64,000 nucleotides of DNA from contig CAVAPB010000006.1 of NCBI GenBank assembly GCA_963590415.1, positions 1-64,000 on the forward strand. The letters run 5' to 3'. The position numbers and the translations under genes were made by a program. This stretch comes from Fimenecus sp963590415. GTDB taxonomy: Bacteria; Bacillota; Clostridia; Oscillospirales; Acutalibacteraceae. The notes beneath the pieces were generated by a model. It did not search any database. It was not told the origin of the DNA and saw nothing but the letters and a program-made list of their open reading frames with translations. The first letter of the stretch is position 1. The number at the start of each line of letters is the position of its first letter. This document shows, one piece after another, positions 43,875 through 51,755 of the stretch.

Positions 43875-45266
43875 ATGAGTCTTAAATCATCAAACAAAAT
43901 TGAAGAGAATGTTTGGGAACTTGAGGTTTCCGTTGACGGCGAAACATTTATGAATGCCGTTAATAAAGCATATCTTCAGCAGAGGAAGAAAATCAATGTT
44001 CCCGGCTTCAGAAAGGGTAAAGCACCCCGCGCATTTATCGAAAAGATGTACGGCGAAGCGGTTTTCTATGAGGACGCTCTCGAAATAGTATATCCCGATG
44101 CGGTTACGGCTGCTGTCGAAGAAGCAAAGCTTGATGTTATTGACACTCCGTTTGACCTTGAGGTTCCCGAGATGGGCAAGGACGGCGTAGTTATCAAGCT
44201 TAAGGTTACCGTTAAGCCCGAGGTTAAGCTCGGCAAGTACAAGGGCATCAAGGCTGTAAAGAAGCCCGCTAAGGTTTCGGCTGAGGATGTTAAGGCACAC
44301 ATCAACAATATGCTTGAGCAGAATTCAAGAATTGTTACCGTTGAAACAAAGAGAAAAGTTAAGAAGAACGACATTGCCGTTATCGACTTTGAGGGCTTTG
44401 TTGACGGCGTTGCTTTTGACGGCGGTAAGGCTGAAAACTATGAGCTTACAATCGGTTCAAATCAGTTTATCCCCGGCTTTGAGGATCAGATTATCGGTCA
44501 CAAGGCAGGCGAGGAGTTTGATGTAAATGTTAAATTCCCCGAGGATTATCATGCAGAGCTTGCAGGCAAGGACGCTACCTTCAAAATCAAGCTCCACGAA
44601 ATCAAGGTTAAGGAAGTTCCCGCTCTTGACGACGAGTTCGTCAAGGATGTAAGCGAGTATGACACTGTTGACGAGCTCAAAAAGAATGTCAAGGAAGAGC
44701 TTGAACACAAGAAGCTGCACGAGGTTGAGGCTGAGGCTAACAACGAGGTTCTCGACAAGCTCGCAGATCTTGTAACGGCTGTTATCCCCGAGTGTATGAT
44801 TGAGAAGAAGATGGACGAGGATGTTCAGGACTTCGCATACCGTCTCCAGATGCAGGGACTTGACCTCAAGACATACCTTAAATACACAGGCTCTGACGAA
44901 AAGACCTTCCGTGAGCAGTACAAGGACCAGGCTGAAAAGCAGGTTAAGCTTGACCTCGCTCTCGAAGAGATTGTCAAGAAAGAAAAGCTTGAAGTTTCCG
45001 ACGCAGAGCTTGAGGAAGAATATGCTCAGTATGCTAAGGCATATAATATGGATGTTGAGCAAATCAAGAAGGCTATTCCGGCTGAAAACATCAAGCCCGA
45101 GCTTCTTCAGAGAAAGGCTGTTGATTTCGTAATCGAAAACGCAAGCTTCACTGAGAAGAAGCCGGCGGCTAAGAAAGCGGCAGAGCCCAAGGAAGAAAAG
45201 GCTGCCGAGGAAAAGCCCGCTAAGAAAACAACAAAGAAAGCAGCTGCAAAGAAGGACGCAGAATAA
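43875..45266 (+). CDS. tig: Trigger factor
   Basis: A 463-residue ribosome-associated chaperone and prolyl isomerase. The N-terminal ribosome-binding motif GFRKGKAPR is present, then an FKBP-type domain (about 150-240, DIAVIDFEGFVDGVAFDGG, FIPGFEDQIIGHKAGE), and a helical C-terminal chaperone domain. An unusual Lys/Ala/Glu-rich tail of about 35 residues (KKPAAKKAAEPKEEK and on) extends beyond the usual end. It is followed by clpP and clpX, the conserved Firmicute order. Confidence 0.95.
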   Translation: MSLKSSNKIEENVWELEVSVDGETFMNAVNKAYLQQRKKINVPGFRKGKAPRAFIEKMYGEAVFYEDALEIVYPDAVTAAVEEAKLDVIDTPFDLEVPEMGKDGVVIKLKVTVKPEVKLGKYKGIKAVKKPAKVSAEDVKAHINNMLEQNSRIVTVETKRKVKKNDIAVIDFEGFVDGVAFDGGKAENYELTIGSNQFIPGFEDQIIGHKAGEEFDVNVKFPEDYHAELAGKDATFKIKLHEIKVKEVPALDDEFVKDVSEYDTVDELKKNVKEELEHKKLHEVEAEANNEVLDKLADLVTAVIPECMIEKKMDEDVQDFAYRLQMQGLDLKTYLKYTGSDEKTFREQYKDQAEKQVKLDLALEEIVKKEKLEVSDAELEEEYAQYAKAYNMDVEQIKKAIPAENIKPELLQRKAVDFVIENASFTEKKPAAKKAAEPKEEKAAEEKPAKKTTKKAAAKKDAE

Positions 45267-45346
45267 TCTTTGATTAAACGCCTTATAAAGCTGCAATAAT
45301 CTATTAGGGACAAAAGGGAAGATATAATTTTGGAGGTAAGTTTTTT

Positions 45347-45928
45347 ATGGCATTAGTACCCTATGTAGTTGAACAGACCAATCGCGGTGAACGTTCATAC
45401 GATATTTTTTCAAGACTTCTCAACGACAGAATTATAGTTCTTTCAGACGAAGTAAACGACGCAACGGCAAGCCTTGTTGTCGCACAGCTTTTGTACCTTG
45501 AGGGTCAGGACCCCGAAAAGGACATCAGCCTTTATATCAACAGCCCCGGCGGCTCCGTAACCGCAGGCTTTGCAATCTACGACACAATGCAGTACATCAA
45601 GTGCGATGTTTCGACAATTTGTATGGGTATGGCGGCAAGCATGGGAGCGTTCCTCCTTTCCGCAGGTACCAAGGGTAAGAGGTATGCTTTGCCCAATTCC
45701 GATATTATGATACATCAGCCCTCGGGCGGTGCTCAGGGTCAGGCGACCGAAATCGAAATTACCGCTAAGCACATACTCAAAACCAAAGAGAAGCTCAACA
45801 AGATCTTGTCCGAAAACACGGGCAAACCCGTTGAGGTCATAGCGCAGGATACGGACAGAGATAACTTTATGTCTGCCGAGGAAGCGCTTGAATACGGACT
45901 TATTGACAAGGTTCTTTACAAAAGATAA
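45347..45928 (+). CDS. clpP: ATP-dependent Clp protease proteolytic subunit
   Basis: A 193-residue serine peptidase forming a double heptamer. The catalytic triad is Ser98 (GMAASMGAF), His123 (MIHQPSGG) and Asp172 (DTDRDNF). The N-terminal VPYVVEQTNRGERSYDIFSRLL is typical. Strong ribosome site TTGGAGG. It works with ClpX encoded 19 bp downstream. Confidence 0.97.
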   Translation: MALVPYVVEQTNRGERSYDIFSRLLNDRIIVLSDEVNDATASLVVAQLLYLEGQDPEKDISLYINSPGGSVTAGFAIYDTMQYIKCDVSTICMGMAASMGAFLLSAGTKGKRYALPNSDIMIHQPSGGAQGQATEIEITAKHILKTKEKLNKILSENTGKPVEVIAQDTDRDNFMSAEEALEYGLIDKVLYKR

Positions 45929-45947
45929 TTTTCGGAGGTAGCCTTTT

Positions 45948-47237
45948 ATGGCAAGAGATACGGACAATAAGACAATGCGCTGTTCCTTTTGCGGCAAAAC
46001 ACAGGATCAGGTTGAAAAGCTTATTGCTGGACCGGGCGTTTGCATATGCGACGAGTGTATAGAGCTGTGCCTGGGAATAATCGAAGAAGAGGGCTCTTCG
46101 AGAAGAAAACAGAAAAAGTCCCAGAAAGAAACGGTGAAGGCTTTACCGAAGCCTGCCGAGATTAAAGCAAAGCTTGACGAATACGTTGTCGGTCAGGACG
46201 CGGCAAAGGTTACATTGAGCGTTGCCGTTTACAACCACTATAAGCGTATTTATTATTCCTATAAGAGCGATGTTGACATCCAGAAGAGCAATGTCGTTCT
46301 TTTGGGACCCACGGGCGTAGGTAAAACCATGCTCGCACAGACGCTTGCAAAAATTCTCGATGTTCCGTTCGCCATTGCGGACGCAACAACGCTTACCGAG
46401 GCGGGATATGTCGGCGAGGATGTCGAAAACATTCTTCTGCGCCTTATACAGGCGGCGGACTACGATATAGAAAAGGCACAAAAGGGCATTATCTATGTCG
46501 ATGAGATTGACAAGATTGCAAGAAAATCGGAAAATCCGTCAATTACCCGTGATGTCAGCGGCGAGGGCGTTCAGCAGGCACTTCTTAAAATTCTTGAGGG
46601 AACTGTTTCAAATGTACCCCCTCAGGGCGGCAGAAAGCATCCGCAGCAGGAGTTTATACAGATTGATACAACAAATATCCTGTTCATTTGCGGCGGTGCG
46701 TTTGACGGTATAGACAAGGTAATCGAGGCAAGAACAGGCAAGTCAACGCTCGGCTTCGGCGGCAAGGTTATGGCGAAGTCGGACACGGATTTGTCAAAGA
46801 TTTATTCTCAGGTAATTCCGCAGGACCTTGTAAAGTTCGGACTTATTCCCGAGCTTGTCGGCAGAGTTCCCGTTATAACATCGCTTGACAACCTTGATAA
46901 GACGGCGCTTGTACGAATTCTTACAGAGCCCAAAAACGCACTTGTTAAGCAGTATAAATCGCTGTTTTCAATGGACGGTGTTTCACTTGAATTCAACGAC
47001 GCCGCACTTGAGGCGGTAGCGGAACTCACGCTTGAAAAGAACACGGGCGCACGAGGACTGCGGGCAATTATGGAAAAAACCTTAATGCCCATAATGTATG
47101 ACATCCCGTCGGACAGCTCGGTATCAAAAGTAATAATAACCGAGGATACGGTCAAAAACGGTGCTGCACCGATAGTTGAGAGAATTTCTTCTTCCGGTAA
47201 AAACAGGATAGACGGCGCACCGAAAACCGCAGGTTAA
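45948..47237 (+). CDS. clpX: Clp protease ATP-binding subunit ClpX
   Basis: A 429-residue AAA+ unfoldase. The N-terminal zinc-binding domain has Cys12, Cys15, Cys34, Cys37. The Walker A motif GPTGVGKT lies at 120-127, Walker B is IIYVDEID, the ClpP-binding loop is LGFGGK and sensor 2 is NTGARGLRAI. Length is normal. A terminator follows directly. Confidence 0.97.
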   Translation: MARDTDNKTMRCSFCGKTQDQVEKLIAGPGVCICDECIELCLGIIEEEGSSRRKQKKSQKETVKALPKPAEIKAKLDEYVVGQDAAKVTLSVAVYNHYKRIYYSYKSDVDIQKSNVVLLGPTGVGKTMLAQTLAKILDVPFAIADATTLTEAGYVGEDVENILLRLIQAADYDIEKAQKGIIYVDEIDKIARKSENPSITRDVSGEGVQQALLKILEGTVSNVPPQGGRKHPQQEFIQIDTTNILFICGGAFDGIDKVIEARTGKSTLGFGGKVMAKSDTDLSKIYSQVIPQDLVKFGLIPELVGRVPVITSLDNLDKTALVRILTEPKNALVKQYKSLFSMDGVSLEFNDAALEAVAELTLEKNTGARGLRAIMEKTLMPIMYDIPSDSSVSKVIITEDTVKNGAAPIVERISSSGKNRIDGAPKTAG

Positions 47238-47243
47238 TGACAG

Positions 47244-47276
47244 AAAGCCGATTGCACAGTTGCAATCGGCTTTTTT
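47244..47276 (+). terminator. Terminator of the clpP-clpX unit
   Basis: A 13-bp perfect stem (47244-47256 with 47261-47273) ending in six T, 7 bp after clpX. Confidence 0.85.
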
Positions 47277-47295
47277 GGTAAAGGGAGGCGAGAAT

Positions 47296-48153
47296 TTGAA
47301 AAACAACAGAAAGCTTGATTTTTCAAGCAAGGACAAAAAGGACTCGAAACGCTTCAAAAGCTTTATAATATCCTTTGCCGCTTTCGTGATAATTCTCGGA
47401 GGTATTTCTTTACTTATGTTTATGAAGTCCATTGACTTCAACCTCGGCAATCTCGTTTCGTCCTCGGACGATTTAACCACCGAGCCCGAGACCGAGGGCA
47501 CAACTTCTCCCGTCGTAATGGAGGGACAGTCCGAGATCATTGTTATGTGTTACGACACGGACGGTAACGCTTCGTTTGTTTTTCTTATTTCAACCGATAT
47601 TGAAAAGAAAACAATTGCCGTCAATACGGTTCCTACCGATATTATCGGGGAGTACAACGGCACCTCAGCCACACTGTCGGAGCATTTCAAAAAGTCGGGT
47701 TCGGGTGCGCTCGTCAAGGCTTTTGCTGGATATTCCGGAATTACGGCTGACAGATATATATCCATCGGCGAGCTTCAGTTTAAGAGCTTCGTTTCGAAAT
47801 TCAAGGACATAGTTGTCGACGTGCCGTCCGCAACCGACCCCAAGACCTCGGGCGGACTCACGCTTAATGCAGGCTCACAAAGCATGTCGGCGGATATGTT
47901 TTTGAAATATCTCAAATATTGCGGCGACTCAGATAAAGCGGCGGCGTTTTCTTCATTTTTGAAAACTGCCCTTGACCCCTCACATATAGGCTCTATGGAT
48001 AACCTCTTTGAATATATCGTGAACAATTCTCAAACCGATATTTCAATAGTTGATTATACCAAGGAAAAGGATAAGCTTGTTGAATTTGTAAACACACAAG
48101 GTGAGATAAACAACGGCGGCGTCTTTACAAAAGAGGAGAAAACGGATGCGTAA
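47296..48153 (+). CDS. Divergent LCP-like membrane-anchored protein
   Basis: A 285-residue protein with a basic cytoplasmic N-terminus, a membrane helix (about 21-43), a Thr/Glu-rich linker and an extracellular domain. The run VNTVPTDIIGEYNGTS, then KAFAGYSGITADRYISI and FKDIVVDVP, follows the outline of LytR-CpsA-Psr ligases, which attach glycopolymers to peptidoglycan. The arginine and aspartate residues that bind the lipid pyrophosphate are not evident, so it may be a non-catalytic relative. The TTG start is supported by GGGAGG 8 bp upstream. It overlaps the transglutaminase-like gene. Confidence 0.6.
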   Translation: MKNNRKLDFSSKDKKDSKRFKSFIISFAAFVIILGGISLLMFMKSIDFNLGNLVSSSDDLTTEPETEGTTSPVVMEGQSEIIVMCYDTDGNASFVFLISTDIEKKTIAVNTVPTDIIGEYNGTSATLSEHFKKSGSGALVKAFAGYSGITADRYISIGELQFKSFVSKFKDIVVDVPSATDPKTSGGLTLNAGSQSMSADMFLKYLKYCGDSDKAAAFSSFLKTALDPSHIGSMDNLFEYIVNNSQTDISIVDYTKEKDKLVEFVNTQGEINNGGVFTKEEKTDA

Positions 48154-49306
48154 GATTTTCAAAACCGTCGGTGTCGTGATTGCCGTGATATTTGTTCTCG
48201 GCGTTATTTACAACCGCCACACGCTTTTAAGCCTTATCCCCACAAATTTTTCGGATGTGGAGATGGTTTATGACGGTCAGTCGGACACAGAAACCAATGT
48301 CAGATATTATTATAACCGTTTAAGCGATAACGCAAAGATAGCCTATACCCTGATAGTTCCGGAAATGTATAAGCACGCTCAGTCTATTGAAATTCCTATG
48401 ATAACCGAAGCGGAGCTTACGGCACTCAATTATGCCGTTTCATATGACAACCCCGACCTTATCTGCTATTCGGCGGAATGCAATGTCAGAACCGAGGGGA
48501 ATAAGTATTATTTTGAGCCGGAGTATTCCCATACGCAGGAGGAGTGCGACAGTCTTACCTCGGAGCTGAAGACGGAGGTTGACAAGATAGTCAAACAGGC
48601 GCAGAGCCTCTCCTCCGATTATGAAAAAGAAAAATATGTTCACGACTATATCTGCGAAAAATGCGAATATGTCCTGACCGATAAACTCAAAACCACATCA
48701 TATGACGCTCTTATAGGCGGCGAGGCGGTCTGCGAGGGCTATGCGAGAGCCGCACAGCTTTTGCTCAACAGGCTCGGTATTGAAAATTATCTTATAATAG
48801 GCGACGCAAGGGACGATGACGGAAACATCGAAGGTCATATGTGGAACATTGTAAAGATAAACGGCAATAATTACCACCTTGATGTAACCTGGGACGATAC
48901 CGACCAACCCGATTCACCCGATATCAAAACACACATTTATTTCAATTTGACAACGAAGCAGATTTCTCAAAATCATTTTAATATGAACCCGGCTGAAAAC
49001 AACTGTACAGCCGATGAGTTCAACTACGCCAAGGCGGAGGGCTTGCTTTTCGGAAATAATACAAGCACTCTTAAAACAAACCTTGAAGCCGAGGTTGTTC
49101 GGAATTATTCAAACGGCACAAGCTATGTTGAGGTGTTTGCGGTAAGCCCCGAAGCTTACGCAGCTATATACAAAAGCCTTGTTGACTCGGACGGTATTTC
49201 GGAAATTGCCGTAAATGTCCGAAATAAAAATAAAAATATAAAATTCACGCAGTATCAGACCTTTGAAGACAGCGAAATGTGTTATATGCAGTTCGTGCTG
49301 TCATAA
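48146..49306 (+). CDS. Membrane-anchored transglutaminase-like protein
   Basis: A 386-residue protein with an N-terminal membrane anchor (about 4-23) and an extracellular transglutaminase/protease-like domain. The Cys-His-Asp triad is complete: Cys196 (GGEAVCEGYARA), His231 (EGHMWNIV) and Asp246 (HLDVTWDD). The helix VHDYICEKCEYV before the cysteine is characteristic. A C-terminal domain of about 90 residues is unassigned. It overlaps the LCP-like gene by 8 bp, so the two are translated together and probably act on the cell envelope. Confidence 0.82.
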   Translation: MRKIFKTVGVVIAVIFVLGVIYNRHTLLSLIPTNFSDVEMVYDGQSDTETNVRYYYNRLSDNAKIAYTLIVPEMYKHAQSIEIPMITEAELTALNYAVSYDNPDLICYSAECNVRTEGNKYYFEPEYSHTQEECDSLTSELKTEVDKIVKQAQSLSSDYEKEKYVHDYICEKCEYVLTDKLKTTSYDALIGGEAVCEGYARAAQLLLNRLGIENYLIIGDARDDDGNIEGHMWNIVKINGNNYHLDVTWDDTDQPDSPDIKTHIYFNLTTKQISQNHFNMNPAENNCTADEFNYAKAEGLLFGNNTSTLKTNLEAEVVRNYSNGTSYVEVFAVSPEAYAAIYKSLVDSDGISEIAVNVRNKNKNIKFTQYQTFEDSEMCYMQFVLS

Positions 49307-49341
49307 TAAGCTTGAAATTTGTCCTCGGGAAGGTGCATAAT

Positions 49342-49905
49342 ATGGATAAGCAGAGAATTGAAAACGCTGTAAGAGAAATTCTTATCGCAATCGGCGAAGA
49401 TCCCGACAGGGATGGGCTTCTGGAAACGCCAAGAAGGGTTGCCAATATGTACGGGGAGATTTTTTCGGGGCTTGAAGCGAATCCCGAAAGACATCTTAAA
49501 ATTTTCAACGAGGGAAACAACGATGAAATGGTAGTCGTTCGGGATATTCCGCTCTACTCGATGTGCGAGCATCACCTATTGCCGTTCGTCGGAAGAGCTC
49601 ATATAGCATACATTCCCTCGGAGGGCAAGGTAATAGGGCTCTCAAAGCTTGCAAGAATTGTAGACGATTATGCAAAGCGCCCGCAAATTCAGGAAAGGCT
49701 CACCTCACAGGTGGCGGATTTCCTCGAAGAGCATTTGCAGCCCAAGGGCGTTGCGGTCGTTATCGAGGCAGAGCACCTTTGTATGACTATGCGGGGCGCA
49801 AGGGCGGCAGGCGCAAAGACCCAGACTTCGGCATTGAGGGGCGTTATGAAAAAAGACCCGAGAACAAGAGCCGAGGCAATGTCATTGCTTTTCGGAGGTA
49901 AATAA
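49342..49905 (+). CDS. folE: GTP cyclohydrolase I
   Basis: A 187-residue enzyme that opens GTP to make 7,8-dihydroneopterin triphosphate, the first step of folate synthesis. Zinc and catalytic residues are visible in MCEHHLLPFVGRAHIAY and HLCMTMRGA. LSKLARIVDDYAKRPQIQERL is also diagnostic. The ATG at 49342 has GGGAAGG upstream. First gene of a compact folE-folP-folB-folK operon. Confidence 0.95.
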   Translation: MDKQRIENAVREILIAIGEDPDRDGLLETPRRVANMYGEIFSGLEANPERHLKIFNEGNNDEMVVVRDIPLYSMCEHHLLPFVGRAHIAYIPSEGKVIGLSKLARIVDDYAKRPQIQERLTSQVADFLEEHLQPKGVAVVIEAEHLCMTMRGARAAGAKTQTSALRGVMKKDPRTRAEAMSLLFGGK

Positions 49906-50741
49906 TGGCTTATTATTTCAAGGGTAACGGCTTTTCGTTCGAGCTTAACAAAAGGACATACATAATGGGAATACTCAATGTCACGCCCGACTCGTTTTTT
50001 GACGGCGGACAGTGGAACACACCCGAAAAGGCGGTCGAGCACGCACTTTTGATGGAAAATGACGGCGCTGACATAATCGACATCGGCGCACAGTCCACAA
50101 GACCCGGAAGTGTGCTTTTGTCGGAGGACGAGGAGCTTGCAATTATAAAAACATATATTCCCGCCGTTACCTCGGCGGTAAAGGTTCCCGTATCGGTTGA
50201 CACATTTTATCCGAAGGTTGCGGAATATTGCCTTGAAAACGGGGCGAAGATAATAAACGATGTAAGCTCCGATATGGACAGGGAAATGGCGCTTACCGTC
50301 AAAAAGCACAACGCAGGTTGGATAGTAATGCACACGGGAAACGCCTCAGCTTCGCAGGAGGCTGATTATTCAAAATGCGGCGGCGTTGTAAACGATGTGC
50401 TCGCATTCTTTGACAGGGCGAAAAAAATCGCCTCGGAGTATTCGATAAGCCATGAAAATCTCTGTTTTGATATGGGCTTCGGATTTGGAAAGTCACATTC
50501 GGACAATTTGGAGCTTTTAAGGCACACAGACAGGCTTAAAACGCCAGAAAGAGCGCTTTTGACGGCGCTTTCTTGTAAACGCCTTGTGAAAAACGAGACG
50601 GGAGCAGACGGCTATGACAGGGTTTTCGGAACGGTTGCGGCGGACACGCTTGCCATAGCGGGCGGCACCGATTTCATTCGTGTGCACCATGTCAGAGAAG
50701 CGGCTTTGGCGGCGAAAATGGCAGATGCGGCAGTGAGGTAA
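49905..50741 (+). CDS. folP: Dihydropteroate synthase
   Basis: A 278-residue TIM-barrel enzyme, the sulfonamide target, that joins p-aminobenzoate to dihydropterin pyrophosphate. Motifs: MGILNVTPDSFFDGG, DIIDIGAQSTRPGS, VPVSVDTFYP and the C-terminal IRVHHVREA. It starts within the folE stop (TAATG). Confidence 0.94.
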   Translation: MAYYFKGNGFSFELNKRTYIMGILNVTPDSFFDGGQWNTPEKAVEHALLMENDGADIIDIGAQSTRPGSVLLSEDEELAIIKTYIPAVTSAVKVPVSVDTFYPKVAEYCLENGAKIINDVSSDMDREMALTVKKHNAGWIVMHTGNASASQEADYSKCGGVVNDVLAFFDRAKKIASEYSISHENLCFDMGFGFGKSHSDNLELLRHTDRLKTPERALLTALSCKRLVKNETGADGYDRVFGTVAADTLAIAGGTDFIRVHHVREAALAAKMADAAVR

Positions 50742-50743
50742 TT

Positions 50744-51106
50744 ATGGATAAAATCGAAGTTAAGGGCTTAAAGCTCTATGCATATCACGGGGTCAATCCC
50801 GAGGAGAAAATCGACGGTCAGGAGTTTATTCTTGACATAAAATCTTATCTTTCGCTTGATTTGCCGTGTGCGAGCGACAATGTTGACGATACGGTAAGCT
50901 ATGCGAAAATAATAAAAACCGCAAGGCGTGTGTTTTTATCGGACAAGTTTGACTTGCTCGAAAAGGCGGCACAGACCGTTGCGGACGCAATACTTGAGGA
51001 ATTTCCGAAAATCGACACCGTCACGGTTGAAGTGAAAAAGCCTTTTGCCCCGATAAAGGCTGATTTTGATTATGTCTCGGTTGAAATTACAAGGAGCAGA
51101 CAATGA
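50744..51106 (+). CDS. folB: Dihydroneopterin aldolase
   Basis: A 120-residue enzyme that cleaves dihydroneopterin to hydroxymethyl-dihydropterin. Features: GLKLYAYHGVNPEEK, VSYAKI and LLEKAAQTVADAIL, and VEVKKPFAPI near the C-terminus. It lies 2 bp after folP and its stop overlaps folK. Confidence 0.93.
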   Translation: MDKIEVKGLKLYAYHGVNPEEKIDGQEFILDIKSYLSLDLPCASDNVDDTVSYAKIIKTARRVFLSDKFDLLEKAAQTVADAILEEFPKIDTVTVEVKKPFAPIKADFDYVSVEITRSRQ

Positions 51107-51573
51107 AAGCTGTACTCGGAATAGGAACAAATATCGGCGACAGGCTCAAAAACATAGAAAATGTCTATTCTTCGCTTGCACTTTTGCCTAACACGGAAAT
51201 TTTGAAAAAATCCTCTGTCTACGAGACCGAGCCGTGGGGCTACGAGCAGCAGGACAGGTTCCTCAACTGCGCCGTTCTCATTGAAACGAAGCTTTCGCCG
51301 AACGCCTTGCTCGGCGCGTGCCTCGGCATTGAGGCGGCTCTCGGTAGGGTGCGTAAATTCAAAAACGGTCCGCGTATAATTGATGTGGATATACTGCTTT
51401 TGGAGAATACGGAAATTTCAACCGGCGAGCTGACGGTACCTCACAGGTTCATAAGACAAAGGGACTTTGTGCTCGTCCCCCTGCACGACCTTTTCCCCGA
51501 AAACGAAGCTTTCGGCTATACCTTCGGCGAGGAATATGACAAAACCGACAAGACAAAATTGAGGAAAATATAA
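51103..51573 (+). CDS. folK: Hydroxymethyl-dihydropterin pyrophosphokinase
   Basis: A 156-residue enzyme that pyrophosphorylates hydroxymethyl-dihydropterin for FolP. Signature residues: LGIGTNIGDRLKNI, VYETEPWGYEQQDRFLNCAV and GPRIIDVDILLL, with PHRFIRQRDFVLVPL. Last gene of the folate operon. Confidence 0.95.
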   Translation: MKAVLGIGTNIGDRLKNIENVYSSLALLPNTEILKKSSVYETEPWGYEQQDRFLNCAVLIETKLSPNALLGACLGIEAALGRVRKFKNGPRIIDVDILLLENTEISTGELTVPHRFIRQRDFVLVPLHDLFPENEAFGYTFGEEYDKTDKTKLRKI

Positions 51574-51588
51574 CATTAAAATCACTTG

Positions 51589-51619
51589 AAAAGGCTGTTT
51601 AATTTGAACAGTCTTTTTT
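51589..51619 (+). terminator. Terminator of the folate operon
   Basis: An 11-bp stem with one G-U pair (AAAAGGCTGTT with AACAGTCTTTT) and a T-run, 16 bp after folK. It separates the folate genes from the CRISPR locus. Confidence 0.75.
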
Positions 51620-51716
51620 ATTTGTCAAATATTCAGTCACTATAAAGCATTGAGTCCCATAAACGGGACTTTCATACTTGCCTTTGATTGACAAATATAA
51701 AAGTTTGCGGTAATAT
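51620..51716 (+). promoter_or_regulatory. cas operon promoter with nested inverted repeats
   Basis: A perfect -35 TTGACA (51688-51693), 17-bp spacer and -10 TAATAT (51711-51716) lie 40 bp before cas12a. The -35 is inside TTGACAAAT (51688-51696), the exact inverse of ATTTGTCAA at 51620-51628. Between them is a 6-bp hairpin AGTCCC/GGGACT (51653-51670). The arrangement may be an operator or a folded DNA/RNA control element. No CRISPR-repeat-like sequence is visible here. Confidence 0.65.
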
Positions 51717-51755
51717 TGAAAAAAGTGTATTTAGATATGAAAAAGGGGATTTAAT

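Noticed and set aside
51574..51755. Possible repeat-like regulatory RNA (CreR type) upstream of cas12a
   Set aside because: No sequence resembling the TCTAC...GTAGA handle or the repeat could be found in this stretch.
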